Shown piece after piece: positions 25,391 to 34,063 of a stretch of 64,000 bases of DNA. The DNA lies in the NCBI GenBank assembly GCA_015075175.1, contig JABTUV010000002.1:248001-312000 (forward strand), read 5' to 3'. This DNA is from a bacterium. Lineage in GTDB: Bacteria; Hinthialibacterota; Hinthialibacteria; H5-UNCL2. The translations under genes were made by a program, and so were the position numbers. The stretch's first letter is position 1. The number at the start of each line of letters is the position of its first letter. The notes below the pieces were generated by a model, which made no database searches, was not told the origin of the DNA, and saw only the letters and a list, made by a program, of their open reading frames with translations.

Positions 25391-26437
25391 CTATAACTGG
25401 ACGGTCGCCAAGAGCTTATCGACGACCTCGAACGCCTGACGGGAGCGTGGCAGGAGCGCCTCAAACGAAGGCGCCTCGGTCAAGCCACCGCCGCATGGAG
25501 AACTATCTTGATTTATATCGCCCTTGATAACGCTCATTGCACACTTTAGGAGCCGGTAATCCGCCAGTTCTGAGGCATGATCTTGCGCCAATTGAAATCG
25601 GGCGTGGGTTGCCGACCAAGGTAGGTGATTGATCCCGCTGCTTGGACCGAGACTTGGGAAAAGCAGGGCGCCGAGGCGTGCCCGAGTCGCACGTTTGTCC
25701 AGGTCGGCATGGAGAGTGGTAAGTCGGCTGCTGAATTGCAGCGGGCTGACCGAAAACCCGTCACTCGGAGAGTTATGGGATCGTCGGGTCAGCCGAATCG
25801 GCTCGTAGACCGCCAAGAGCTCCTGGTCGCGGCAGAGTAGCAGGTTGTCGGAGAGCAAGCGGGCGTTCGGGCAGGCGGTCAAGGCCATGGCGAGCGACGA
25901 CTTGCCGCAACCCGCCGGCCCGACGATGGCCAGCCCCTTGCCGGCGACTTCAACTCCGGCTGCGTGCAGGACCTGCCAGCCCTGCCGCTCCATCCACAAG
26001 AACGCGGGGTAGTAGACCGTGTAGTAGGTCAGCTGCCGCAGCGTGCGATGAGCGTGGCAGGCATGGCGCAAGAGACGTCTCTCCTCGTGCCACGTGCGTG
26101 CCCAGTGGAATCGGGCGTGGAGGGAGAGGGCGGAATCGGTCGCGTCCCACTCCAGCGTCAATCCGGGCAGGTTCCTGGACGGCTGCCAGGAGAGGCGGCC
26201 TTCGCGGGTCGCCAACCCGCGGGCCAGCTGGGTCCAAGCCGCTTCCGGCGCCGCGCGCGCGACCGGCCGTAGCGGGCGCGGATGGTCCCAACGAACGTCC
26301 ACTCGGATGGGTGCGCGCTCGCCCGCATGGGGACGCAAGTCCTCGACGAAGTGCAGGCGCAGGTACTCGGCGTAGGACGGTTCGTCCGTGGAGAGCCGCA
26401 CGGTTGTTCCGGAGACGTGGATGAGAAAATCGAACAT
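25391..26437 (-). CDS. HPr-kinase/phosphorylase-like P-loop protein
   Basis: 348 residues, MFDFLIHVSGTTVRL start. The C-terminal half carries a Walker A motif in LAIVGPAGCGKSSLAMALTA preceded by LHAAGVEV, and an acidic motif in ARLLSDNLLLC. This matches HprK-like kinases of the PEP-carboxykinase superfamily that lack the usual N-terminal HPrK domain; they often sit in peptide-modification or polysaccharide clusters. The N-terminal ~150 residues are not recognised. No HPr, PTS protein or RiPP precursor is visible nearby, so the substrate is unknown. No convincing ribosome-binding site precedes the ATG. Confidence 0.65.
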   Translation of the reverse strand: MFDFLIHVSGTTVRLSTDEPSYAEYLRLHFVEDLRPHAGERAPIRVDVRWDHPRPLRPVARAAPEAAWTQLARGLATREGRLSWQPSRNLPGLTLEWDATDSALSLHARFHWARTWHEERRLLRHACHAHRTLRQLTYYTVYYPAFLWMERQGWQVLHAAGVEVAGKGLAIVGPAGCGKSSLAMALTACPNARLLSDNLLLCRDQELLAVYEPIRLTRRSHNSPSDGFSVSPLQFSSRLTTLHADLDKRATRARLGALLFPSLGPSSGINHLPWSATHARFQLAQDHASELADYRLLKCAMSVIKGDINQDSSPCGGGLTEAPSFEALLPRSRQAFEVVDKLLATVQL

Positions 26438-26491
26438 GCGGGCAGTCTAGGGAGCCTGGCGGGAGCGTCAAGGCGCAGAACGCGCCGGTAC

Positions 26492-26689
26492 TCACGAGAC
26501 CCTGTCAGGAGGCGCCGGTCGAGTCCTGGATTGTCGCGGAGTGTCCTGTATTTTCACGAGTTCTGCAGTTCCCTCCTCCCAGAACGCCAGTTCCTCCTCG
26601 GGCGTCATACCCTCGGTTGCCTTTCGCACCGCCTCCGCGCCGCGCCGCTTCATTTGTATGCAGTCAATTGTCTTGTTCTTCTTTTCCAC
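26492..26689 (-). CDS. Small antitoxin-like protein (65 aa), partner of a PIN toxin
   Basis: GTG at 26689 has GGAGG about 9 nt upstream. The product VEKKNKTIDCIQMKRRGAEA continues to TPEEELAFWEEGTAELV. The pattern D-C-x-x-M-K-x-x-G with EEELAFW is a common small family often encoded beside PIN-domain toxins. The gene overlaps by 26 bp the remnant of such a toxin, in the usual toxin-first order. The C-terminal tail after VKIQDTPRQ is basic and Pro-rich. An antitoxin role is inferred from context and has no direct motif evidence. Confidence 0.6.
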   Translation of the reverse strand: MEKKNKTIDCIQMKRRGAEAVRKATEGMTPEEELAFWEEGTAELVKIQDTPRQSRTRPAPPDRVS

Positions 26690-26849
26690 GACCCACGACC
26701 TCCAAGGGCGAATGGGTTTCAAGCGTGACAAAACCCAATAGCGTGTTGACCGCATTATACATCGTAATCTTGCGAAAATGTACAATATGTCTAAAGTTCC
26801 AGCTGACGATCACAGTCACGCGCGGGTCCGTGCTTTGGCACGTCGTAAG
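26664..26849 (-). pseudogene. C-terminal remnant of a PIN-domain toxin
   Basis: On the minus strand, a frame reading VTVIVSWNFRHIVHFRKITM then YNAVNTLLGFVTLETHSPLE ends at TGA 26664-26666. The VSWNFRHIV and N-AVN elements followed by IxSPxEV are the C-terminal signature of VapC-like PIN ribonucleases. An in-frame TAA at 26850-26852 interrupts it, and no N-terminal PIN half with the first catalytic Asp is seen further upstream, where the glycosyltransferase begins on the other strand. It is too short to be listed as an ordinary gene. The toxin is therefore dead while its small partner gene is intact. Confidence 0.6.
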
Positions 26850-26949
26850 TTACAGGGACGATCCAGATGAGGCGCATCCGGCCCCCCCGAGGGGTGAAGA
26901 AATCAATCATGGTCGAGCGCGGCGCGAAAGGTTATACTCGCCGAGGACC

Positions 26950-27984
26950 ATGAAGATCGTCTATCAACTACCTGCGGATCGACCCGACGGCTTGTACCAC
27001 TGCCTGGCGGTAGCGCGCGAACTTTTCTTTCTGGGCCATGGGGTGGAAGTGTGGTCGCGGGGCGACCTGTCGCGGGCGGTCGAGTGGATGTATCCGCAGG
27101 GCTACGAGGTTCCCGTGCGGCGCGGGGTGTACACCGGTCAGGCGGACTGGTTGCATTTGGGCATGTTCCCCGGCGCCTTCGAGGACGCGCCGGCGACGTT
27201 GGGGCGCGTGCGCCTGGCCATGGACGTGGAGATGCTGCCCCTGGGGACCAGCCCGCGCGACTACGACCCTAGCCTGCGGCGCCTCTCCGCCCGCCTGGCC
27301 CTGTCCAGGTTTACCGCTGAGCGATTGATCGACGTGCTCGGCCTCTCCAGCCACGTGGTGGGACAGGGCGTGGACTTTTCTCTGCTTGAAGAAGACCAGC
27401 CCACCGCTCGCACTCGCACCGAGCCGTTTCTCCTGACGGTCGTCGGCGCGGGACGGGAGGGCGGACGCAACGACCTCTTGGCCGCGCTGGCGCGCCTGCC
27501 AGGTGCGCCGGGGCTGGTCATCGTCAGTCCCAAGGAGACGGAAGGCTGCCTGGCCGCCGCCAAACGCCTGGGAGTCGCCCAGCGCGTCGAATGGATGGCG
27601 GACGCGCCGCGGCGCGCTCTCGTGCATCTCTATCGCAACGCCGCGCTGTTCGTACTACCTTCGCACTACGAGGGCTTCGGGCTGCCGGCCTTGGAGGCGA
27701 TGGCCGCGGGCGTGCCCGTCGTTCTGACCGACTGCGGCGGGGTGTGGGAGTTCGCCCGGCCGGACCACAACTGCCGCATGGTTCCGGCGGGCCGGCCCGA
27801 ACTTCTGGCGCTTGCCATCGGCCATCTTCTTGCGGATGCGTATGAGCGCCGCCGCCTTTCCGACAACGGCGTGTCCGACGCCCGCGCCTTCACCTGGCGC
27901 CGCGTCGCGGAGGCGACCCTGAAGGGTCTCAGTTTTGTCATGGAGGAATCGCAAGGTGTTCCTGCAACCCTTTCCGCACCGTAA
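26950..27984 (+). CDS. GT4-type glycosyltransferase
   Basis: 344 residues from the ATG at 26950 (GAGG upstream); the frame is open further upstream but that sequence is not protein-like. The N-terminal Rossmann domain starts MKIVYQLPADRPDGLYHCLA. The C-terminal donor-binding domain has VVGAGREGGRNDLLAAL and the family signature FVLPSHYEGFGLPALEAMAAG (E-x7-E), followed by VPVVLTDCGG. Such enzymes move a sugar from a nucleotide donor to a glycan or lipid acceptor. The 3' end overlaps the M48 protease gene by 29 bp, so the two are probably cotranscribed. Acceptor unknown. Confidence 0.85.
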   Translation: MKIVYQLPADRPDGLYHCLAVARELFFLGHGVEVWSRGDLSRAVEWMYPQGYEVPVRRGVYTGQADWLHLGMFPGAFEDAPATLGRVRLAMDVEMLPLGTSPRDYDPSLRRLSARLALSRFTAERLIDVLGLSSHVVGQGVDFSLLEEDQPTARTRTEPFLLTVVGAGREGGRNDLLAALARLPGAPGLVIVSPKETEGCLAAAKRLGVAQRVEWMADAPRRALVHLYRNAALFVLPSHYEGFGLPALEAMAAGVPVVLTDCGGVWEFARPDHNCRMVPAGRPELLALAIGHLLADAYERRRLSDNGVSDARAFTWRRVAEATLKGLSFVMEESQGVPATLSAP

Positions 27985-28801
27985 GTCGTGGATGCTCGTC
28001 CTCGCTTTCTCCCTGACGTTTTCCGGCTGCGAGAGCGGCCAGTTCCGCCGGCTGGCGGGCAACGTGCTCGTGCCCGTGGATACCGAGCTGCGGTTGGGCC
28101 AGCAGTTCTCGCAGGAGGTCGTCAAGCAGCAAAAGGTGCTGGCGCACGAGCCCACGCAGGCGTGGGTGCAGGCCATCGGCGCGCGCGTGAGCGAACCGGC
28201 CCGCCGGGCGCGCCCCGAGATTACGTATCACTTCACCGTGCTGGATGAACCCAACGAGGTCAACGCCTTCGCCGTACCCGGCGGGTACATCTACGTGTAC
28301 TCGGGGCTGTTGCTTCTGGCCAGCGACGAGGCGGAGATCGCCGGCGTGTTGGCTCATGAGACGGGCCACATCGTGGGCCGCCATTCGGCCAATCAGATGG
28401 CGACCTCGATGGGGCTGGACTTCTTGACTTCGCTGGCCCTGGGGGACAATCCGGGCTATCTGGCGCAGATGGTCGCGGGACTTGGGACGGGCAGCGCCCT
28501 GCTCAAGTACAGCCGCGACGATGAATACGAATCGGACGCCTACGCGGTGCAATACACGCGCGAAGCCGGTTACGATCCCGGGGGCATCATCCGGTTTTTC
28601 GGCAAGCTGCGGGACCTTTCGGCGCGAGGCGAGGGGCTGGAATTCTTTCGCTCCCATCCCCTTACGCAGAACCGCATGGACCGCGTCCACTACTTGATCC
28701 AGAACTCGGGGCCGTATCCGTTCGGGGAGCGGTACGAAGCCCGGATGGCGGAGCGGCTGGCGGACCTGCGGGCCTATTATCAGAGCCGACCGGCCCGGTA
28801 G
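27956..28801 (+). CDS. M48-family metalloprotease lipoprotein (BepA/LoiP-like)
   Basis: GTG at 27956 has GGAGG 9 nt upstream and lies inside the end of the glycosyltransferase gene. A lipoprotein signal (WMLVLAFSLTFSGC) places the protein on the periplasmic side of a membrane. The zinc motif is HETGH within EIAGVLAHETGHIVGRHSA; the downstream glutamate is in YESDAYAVQYTREAGYDP, the characteristic third ligand region. NAFAVPGGYIYVYSGLL is also conserved. Related enzymes degrade misassembled outer-membrane proteins. At 281 residues it has the protease core without the C-terminal TPR domain of BepA. Confidence 0.88.
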   Translation: MFLQPFPHRKSWMLVLAFSLTFSGCESGQFRRLAGNVLVPVDTELRLGQQFSQEVVKQQKVLAHEPTQAWVQAIGARVSEPARRARPEITYHFTVLDEPNEVNAFAVPGGYIYVYSGLLLLASDEAEIAGVLAHETGHIVGRHSANQMATSMGLDFLTSLALGDNPGYLAQMVAGLGTGSALLKYSRDDEYESDAYAVQYTREAGYDPGGIIRFFGKLRDLSARGEGLEFFRSHPLTQNRMDRVHYLIQNSGPYPFGERYEARMAERLADLRAYYQSRPAR

Positions 28802-28972
28802 GCGTGACCTGGGGGGATTCCCAAACGTCAGAAATCAGGTCAGGCTGGAGTAATTTCCTGGGAATCGGCGTGTTGGCCGGACTCAATGAACCAGAGTCTC
28901 ACTATCACTTGACAACCAGCCCCAATCTCGTCATGCTGGGGGCCGGAACCGAAAACCGGCGGATGGACGCAG

Positions 28973-29632
28973 ATGGCCTATACGATTTCGGATGAACACG
29001 CCCTGGAGCTGATCTGGACCAGCATCGTGGAGCACGGTTCGGCGACGTCCGAATGTCTGACTGGGCTGCCGGAGCACGAGGTGCGCCCGGAGGACTGCCA
29101 GCGGCTGGTGGAAAAGGGGCTGGTGCGCGCCAGCGGCCGCCAGCTGTGCCTGACCAAGGAGGGCGAGGCGCACGCGGAGGCGGTAGTGCGCAGGCACCGG
29201 CTGGCGGAGCGGCTGATGGCGGACGTGCTGGAGCTGGACGAGGCCTCGTCGGCTTCCTCCGCGTGCCGCTTCGAGCACGTGCTTTCCGACGAGGTGACGG
29301 AATCCATCTGCATCCTTTTGGGGCATCCCACGCAGTGCCCGCACGGCCATCCGATTCCGCCCGGCCCGTGCTGCAAGCGGGCGCGCAACGATCTGGAGTC
29401 GCTAGTGCGACCGCTGGCCTCGCTGCGTTCCGGCCAGGAGGCGCGCATCGCCTACGTGGCCTCGCGCCGCCGCGGCCGCCTGGATCGTCTGGCTACTCTG
29501 GGCCTCCTGCCCAATCGTCCCGTGCGTGTGCATCAGCGCTTTCCCTCCATGGTCGTACGCGTGGGAGAGACCGACATCGCCATAGACCGGGAAATCGCCG
29601 GTGATATTTTTGTGCGGGTGATGAAATCATGA
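28973..29632 (+). CDS. DtxR/MntR-type metal-dependent regulator with FeoA domain
   Basis: 219 residues. The N-terminal winged helix is followed by the dimerisation/metal-binding helices (AEAVVRRHRLAERLMADVLE, CRFEHVLSDEVTESI) and the conserved GHPTQCPHGHPIP turn of the DtxR family. The last ~75 residues (LASLRSGQEARIAYV to DIAIDREIAGDIFVRV) form an SH3-like FeoA domain. Such proteins bind Fe2+ or Mn2+ and repress uptake genes. The stop overlaps the start of the Fur-family gene (ATGA at 29629), so two metal sensors are coupled in one transcript. No Feo or Mnt transporter is visible nearby. Confidence 0.9.
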   Translation: MAYTISDEHALELIWTSIVEHGSATSECLTGLPEHEVRPEDCQRLVEKGLVRASGRQLCLTKEGEAHAEAVVRRHRLAERLMADVLELDEASSASSACRFEHVLSDEVTESICILLGHPTQCPHGHPIPPGPCCKRARNDLESLVRPLASLRSGQEARIAYVASRRRGRLDRLATLGLLPNRPVRVHQRFPSMVVRVGETDIAIDREIAGDIFVRVMKS

Positions 29633-30096
29633 AGGAAGAGCTGCAACGTTTCGAACAGTTTCTGCACACCAAGGGTCTGCGCATGACTCCCCAGCGGCGC
29701 ATCATCGCCGAAACGCTCTTTGCCACCCACCATCACATCGACGCGGAGACCTTGTGCGACATGGTGCGGGGGCGGAATCGCAGCGTTTCCAGGGCGACCG
29801 TGTACCGGACCCTTTCCCTCCTGGTCGAGAGCAAGCTCCTGGACGGGCGCGATTACGGCCACGGCTACAAGCAGTACGAGCACGTGATCGGCCACGAGCA
29901 TCACGACCACCTGATCTGTTCGGTCTGCGGCAAGGTGCTGGAGTTCACCAACGAGTCGGTCGAGCGCCTCCAGCAGGAGATTCTGGATGAGCACGGCTAC
30001 GCGCCGGAGACCTACAGCCTGGTGATCCACGGGGTGTGCCCGGACTGCCGCACCGACGCGCCGGCCGGCGGGGCCGCCTCGTCGTCGGCCCATTGA
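29629..30096 (+). CDS. Fur-family transcriptional regulator
   Basis: 155 residues, overlapping the DtxR gene by 4 bp. The winged helix reads LHTKGLRMTPQRRIIAETLF with SRATVYRTLSLLVES; the regulatory metal site is YEHVIGHEHHDHLICSVCGK, and a second CxxC (GVCPDCRTDA) supplies the structural zinc site. This fits Fur or a close relative (Zur, PerR); the exact metal cannot be told from the sequence. The tail is Ala/Ser-rich. Together with the preceding gene it forms a two-regulator unit. Confidence 0.92.
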   Translation: MKEELQRFEQFLHTKGLRMTPQRRIIAETLFATHHHIDAETLCDMVRGRNRSVSRATVYRTLSLLVESKLLDGRDYGHGYKQYEHVIGHEHHDHLICSVCGKVLEFTNESVERLQQEILDEHGYAPETYSLVIHGVCPDCRTDAPAGGAASSSAH

Positions 30097-30175
30097 CAGA
30101 TCGCCCGGCTCATGCTGCAATCCCTGGGCCTGCTTGGCAGGCCGGGCTGAAAAACCGATGGCTTGAGGCCGATAC

Positions 30176-30619
30176 GTGTCTGAATTCCCACATCCCATCC
30201 CCTGGAAGAAATACGGACTGGTCGCGCTGGGCCTGGCCGTCCTGAACCTGGCCGCTTTCGGCGTGTTTCGCTCCCGCACCGACATCTGGCTGTCGGTGAT
30301 GACCTTCACCCTGATTTACGTGGTCATCTGGTTTTGCATCAAGTTGTTCGACACCGAGAAAGCCTACCGGCGCCGTCATGCGCAGAACCCTGCGCATTAT
30401 CACCTGACCACTCTTCTGGAGGTGGTGGGTCTCGTCGTTGGCATCTACGTGTACTTCTACTTTTCCCTGGGGCGGCGCGAGCCTTTGTCGGCCTTCGTGG
30501 CGTTCTTGCGCGAGAAACTGGCCTCGTCATGGGTGATGGCGGTGACGTTTACGGGCCTGCTTCTGGCGTTCGTGATCTACCTGGTGTACGAATTCTTCAA
30601 CAACGAAGAGCCCGCCTGA
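30176..30619 (+). CDS. Four-helix integral membrane protein of unknown function
   Basis: 147 residues starting at GTG 30176 with GAGG 7 nt upstream. Four hydrophobic segments are seen at about 13-31, 38-55, 78-97 and 118-138, with a basic loop EKAYRRRHAQNPAHYH between the second and third. No family motif is recognised. It follows the Fur gene after 79 bp and ends just before a poly-C hairpin at 30633-30650 that could stop transcription of the regulator cluster. Confidence 0.6.
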   Translation: MSEFPHPIPWKKYGLVALGLAVLNLAAFGVFRSRTDIWLSVMTFTLIYVVIWFCIKLFDTEKAYRRRHAQNPAHYHLTTLLEVVGLVVGIYVYFYFSLGRREPLSAFVAFLREKLASSWVMAVTFTGLLLAFVIYLVYEFFNNEEPA

Positions 30620-30632
30620 GCGGCCGTCGGCT

Positions 30633-30650
30633 CCCCCTTGAACAAGGGGG
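30633..30650. repeat. Poly-C hairpin after the regulator cluster
   Basis: CCCCCTTG-AA-CAAGGGGG, with flank GGCTGGGGGGATA, is a member of the poly-C repeat family in inverse orientation. It may also act as a transcription stop, although no T run follows. Confidence 0.7.
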
Positions 30651-30767
30651 GCTGGGGGGATAAAGCGCAGATGGGACCGTCGCCAATTATCCACAGAGGC
30701 TATCGCCATCCTGAAGACGACCTGGAAAATGGGTGACTGTCCCTCCCTTCTGGGGTAACCTGAACCC

Positions 30768-32285
30768 ATGCACGGCATCCACCAGCGCATGATCGCACGT
30801 CTCCTCTCGGTCGTCCTCTTCGTGGGGGGCGCAGCTTGGGGGCAGGGGCGCTTCATGGTGTACGAAGTGGCCACGCCCAGCCCGACGCGCGAGGTGGAGC
30901 TGCTCCTGTCGCATCGGCTCTCGCCCGTGGAGCCGCCGCCCTGGGGCGGCTCGGTGCACGTGGTGGGAACCGCGGAGACGGAACGCGAACTCCTCCGAGT
31001 GGGCGCGGCGATCCGCGGCAAGAGCGACCGCGTTCCGTTTCGCTGGTTGCGGCCGGACGACGTCGCCGAGCCGGTTGCGTTGGAGGTTCCCGCGCCCCGC
31101 CTCTCCGCCGCCCACGGCTACCACGGACGCGCCGCGGTCGAGCGCCTGCTCCTCAACTGGACCCGCCACTATCCCGACCGCTGCGCCCTCTATCAGTTCG
31201 GCGCCAGCCTGCACGGCGCGCCCATGCTGGCACTGCGGATTTCCGATCATCCCGAGGTGGACGAAGACGAGCCGGCCGTGCTTTTTGGCGCGGGCATCCA
31301 CGCCTCCGAGCTCTTCACCGTCGAAGTCGCGCTCGATCTGGCCGAACATCTCATCCTTGAGTATCCCAACGACCCCGAGGTTCGCCGCTGGGTGGACGGC
31401 TGCGACATCTGGATCGTGCCCATCATCAATCCCGACGGCAACGATTGCGCGCATCACTACGACCATCGCTGGCGGAAGAACGCGCGCGGCACGTATGCCA
31501 CGGAGCCGCCGCATTCGGGCGACGGCGTGGACTTGAACCGCAACTTCCCGGTGGGATTCGGCTTGGCCGCGCGCAGCAGCGCGGATCCCTTCTCGGGCTA
31601 TTTTCAGGGAACCGGACCGGCCAGCGAACCGGAAACGCAGGCCATGCTGGCCCTGGCCGAAAGCAGGCGCTTCGCCCTTCTGTATACGTATCATACCGCC
31701 GGCGGATGGGTGCTCTATCCCTACAGCGAGCGCTCGCTCTTGTCGCCGTCGCCCAATTACGCCGAGGAGTTCGCGCGCGCCCTGGGCGCGAAGCTGTTCG
31801 TGGAGGACAGCACGCGGCCCTATCGCGTGGCGACGGAGATGTATCCCGTGGCGGGCGTCGACCAGGACACGTACTATTACGAGTACGGTACGTTCGCGTA
31901 CATCATCGAAGTCGGGCGGCGGGGCGGTCAGCCGGAGTTGGCGCGTTGGCGGGAGCCGCTATTGGCTTCCGTCCGTCCCAGCTGGCGCTTTGCCCTGGAT
32001 GCGCTGACCACCGGCCCGCGCCTCTGGGGCCACGTGCGCGACGCGGCTACCGGCGCTCCTCTGCCCGCCGTCGTCGCCATCAAAGAACAGGCGCTGCGCA
32101 TGAACGAGCGCTGGACCGCCCATCCCCGCACGGGTCGCTTCGACAGGTTGTTCGTCTCTCCCACCACCGTGACGCTGGTCGCCCGCCTGGAGGGCTACGA
32201 ACCGCAGGAACAGCGGGCGACGGTCACCGACGGTCCGGTGCAAGTGGAGTTTCGACTGCGGCCGGTGGAATCTCCGGCCGAGTAG
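30768..32285 (+). CDS. Secreted M14-family zinc carboxypeptidase with a C-terminal regulatory-like domain
   Basis: 505 residues with a signal peptide (LLSVVLFVGGAAWGQG). The peptidase domain carries zinc ligands H178 and E181 (GAGIHASELF) and H309 (YTYHTAGGW), the substrate-carboxylate residues in VDLNRNFP, and the general base E381 in FAYIIEVGRRG. The last ~85 residues (LWGHVRDAATGAPLPAVVAI onward) form a transthyretin-like carboxypeptidase regulatory domain. It would trim C-terminal residues from peptides outside the cytoplasm. It is transcribed alone; no operon partner is close downstream on the same strand. Confidence 0.9.
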   Translation: MHGIHQRMIARLLSVVLFVGGAAWGQGRFMVYEVATPSPTREVELLLSHRLSPVEPPPWGGSVHVVGTAETERELLRVGAAIRGKSDRVPFRWLRPDDVAEPVALEVPAPRLSAAHGYHGRAAVERLLLNWTRHYPDRCALYQFGASLHGAPMLALRISDHPEVDEDEPAVLFGAGIHASELFTVEVALDLAEHLILEYPNDPEVRRWVDGCDIWIVPIINPDGNDCAHHYDHRWRKNARGTYATEPPHSGDGVDLNRNFPVGFGLAARSSADPFSGYFQGTGPASEPETQAMLALAESRRFALLYTYHTAGGWVLYPYSERSLLSPSPNYAEEFARALGAKLFVEDSTRPYRVATEMYPVAGVDQDTYYYEYGTFAYIIEVGRRGGQPELARWREPLLASVRPSWRFALDALTTGPRLWGHVRDAATGAPLPAVVAIKEQALRMNERWTAHPRTGRFDRLFVSPTTVTLVARLEGYEPQEQRATVTDGPVQVEFRLRPVESPAE

Positions 32286-32340
32286 GGTGCGCACCGCGCA
32301 CCGGCCTGCTTCGTAATCGTCCTCATCATCCTCTGTTGTC

Positions 32341-32422
32341 ATTTCGACCGAAGGGAGAAGTCCCGCCATATTCACCGGAGGCGCCGGAAGCGTGGGGAGG
32401 GGTTTCTCCCTTCGGTCGAAAT
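32341..32422. repeat. Hairpin repeat, TTTCGACCGAAGGGAGAA family
   Basis: The 19-bp arms ATTTCGACCGAAGGGAGAA (32341-32359) and its exact complement (32404-32422) enclose a 44-nt loop, between the convergent M14 peptidase and alpha/beta hydrolase genes. The arm matches the outer part of the 2211-2306 hairpin. Confidence 0.85.
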
Positions 32423-32506
32423 ATGCGACAGCTTTCTATCGTGCCCACGTTCGCAAGCGTCTTCCGACAGGCAACGCCGATGCGCCGCCGGTGCGCGGTG
32501 CGCACC

Positions 32507-33406
32507 CTACCTCAGAAACTCCACCACCCGCTTCTCCACGTCGTCGGCGTCATAGTCCCATAACAGAATGTGATTGGAGCGCGTGTACCAGACCTGCTCT
32601 TTGGTCGCGGCGGGAATCTGCGCAATGACTTTCCGGGCGGCGCGGGGGCTGGAGACGCGGTCGCGGGCGGCGTGCAGATGCAAAACCGGCATGGTGATCT
32701 TCGCCAATATCTCCGGGTCGCGGGCGCGCCGTCCCAGCTCCTCGATCATGCGCACGCTCACGGAGCCGACCGCCCCGTAGGTCGGCCAGGCGCCGCGTGC
32801 CTCCTTCCGGTTCACGCAGATGAAGGGCCGATACTTGGGAAGAAAATCGAACATGCCTCCCACCAGGTGGTTCCAGACGTGCGGCGGCAGCACGTAATAC
32901 CAGCGATGCGAAACGTCATAGTAAGGGGCGATCAGGACGAGACGGTCGACGGGCCGCTCGGCGGCCAAGAGCGTGGCCAGGGAGCCGCCCATCGAGAAGC
33001 CGACCACGAAGACGCACTCGTGGTCGGAGGCAAGCCGGTCGAACTCGTCGCGCGCCGCCTTGCGGAGGTCGTCGGCGGTGACTTCCGCCAGCTCCTGGGG
33101 GCGCGTGCCGTGGCCGGGCAGGAGAGGCGCACGCACGAAGTGACCTTCCGCCGCCAGCCGTTCCCCAAGCTGGTTGAAGTCGCCGACCGAGCCGATGAAA
33201 CCGTGCAGGAGGAGAACAGCGGTCGCGGAGCCTGGGTCGCCCAGGGCTTTGCTCTCCGCGCCCACGATCACGCCCGTCTCGGGATTCCGCGCCCAGCGCG
33301 TCTCCTCGCGCGCCAGCGCCTGCCGCCCCAACGCGCAACCCATCGATTTCAGCAGTCCCGCGACCATCAGAACCAGTATCCCCCACCGCCACATTCGCCG
33401 CTTCAC
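32507..33406 (-). CDS. Alpha/beta hydrolase (esterase or lipase), probable lipoprotein
   Basis: GTG at 33406 with GAGGG about 6 nt upstream fits better than the longer open frame. Residues 8-19 form a hydrophobic helix ending LLKSMGC, a possible lipobox. The fold is plain: VLLLHGFIGSVGDF (oxyanion loop), VFVVGFSMGGSLATLLAAERP (nucleophile Ser), PVLHLHAARDRVSSP (acid Asp) and YTRSNHILLWDYD (His). LPGHGTRPQELAEVT is typical of carboxylesterases and monoacylglycerol lipases. Substrate is likely an acyl ester; nothing nearby makes this more specific. Confidence 0.85.
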   Translation of the reverse strand: MKRRMWRWGILVLMVAGLLKSMGCALGRQALAREETRWARNPETGVIVGAESKALGDPGSATAVLLLHGFIGSVGDFNQLGERLAAEGHFVRAPLLPGHGTRPQELAEVTADDLRKAARDEFDRLASDHECVFVVGFSMGGSLATLLAAERPVDRLVLIAPYYDVSHRWYYVLPPHVWNHLVGGMFDFLPKYRPFICVNRKEARGAWPTYGAVGSVSVRMIEELGRRARDPEILAKITMPVLHLHAARDRVSSPRAARKVIAQIPAATKEQVWYTRSNHILLWDYDADDVEKRVVEFLR

Positions 33407-33654
33407 GTCAACCCTCGCCCGTTCCGATCGGGAATCTCCATGCGGTTTTCGTGCCAAGCTCAATACCGTCGGCGACGGCATGAATACGGGCGAATCATGT
33501 TAGCAGGGCGCCCGGCCGGTGGGTAGCGGGTTACGCACTTGCGGCGGGGAGTGGATCCCGCCGAGGACGGACGCAACGTCGTTCATGCGGACGCCGTCCA
33601 GTGTCCGCCGGTTGCCCCTTCGACCGACTGCTGTTAACAATGGGCCTTGGCAGG

Positions 33655-33835
33655 TTCGCAAGAGAAAGAAAAACCGAGTCCTCGAGTAGCGGCGCGCCGG
33701 GAAGCCAACTTGAAGTGCGAGATGTAGCTTCGCGCCGCGTATCGAGAGGACGGCCTTGATGCGGCCAACCCGCCTTCGGAGCGGCCTCGGCTTTTTATCC
33801 TCCACGGGTGAGGCGAAGCCGCATGAGCGACTGGC
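33655..33835. repeat. Dispersed hairpin element copy E (long form, inverted)
   Basis: CCGAGTCCTCGAGTA, inner arms GCGGCGCG and CGCGCCGC with extra GAAGC/GCTTC pairing, CGTATCGAGAGGAC, then the shared flank GGCCTTGATGCGGCCAACCC..TCCACGGGTGAGGCGAAGC. It shares the GCGAGATGTA loop with copy C. The rest of 33410-34060 shows no gene. Confidence 0.8.
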
Positions 33836-34063
33836 CTTCAAACCGGCATGGCTTTCTTGGCTCCAAGGGCCGCAGCCGAAAGTCCTTGCCTGCGACGGTG
33901 GAGGACGGTACTTTCGCCGCGCGCCAAACGACCGAGCCATGAGGACGGACCAGGGTTGGTCTCGCCCAACCGGCGCGTCCTTTCCGGGTGAGAGCTCTAT
34001 CGGCCCGCCCCCAGGCGCCTTGTTGCGTCCGACAAGTGGAGGCTCGAAGAATCGGAGGATACC

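Noticed and set aside
25391-26689. RiPP (lasso-peptide-like) cluster around the HPr-kinase-like protein
   Set aside because: No precursor peptide, B-type protease or cyclase is visible; the small neighbour fits an antitoxin-like family better.
26617-26949. N-terminal extension of the glycosyltransferase
   Set aside because: The extra 111 codons overlap the antitoxin-like gene and PIN remnant and are not protein-like; the ATG at 26950 begins the conserved Rossmann strand.
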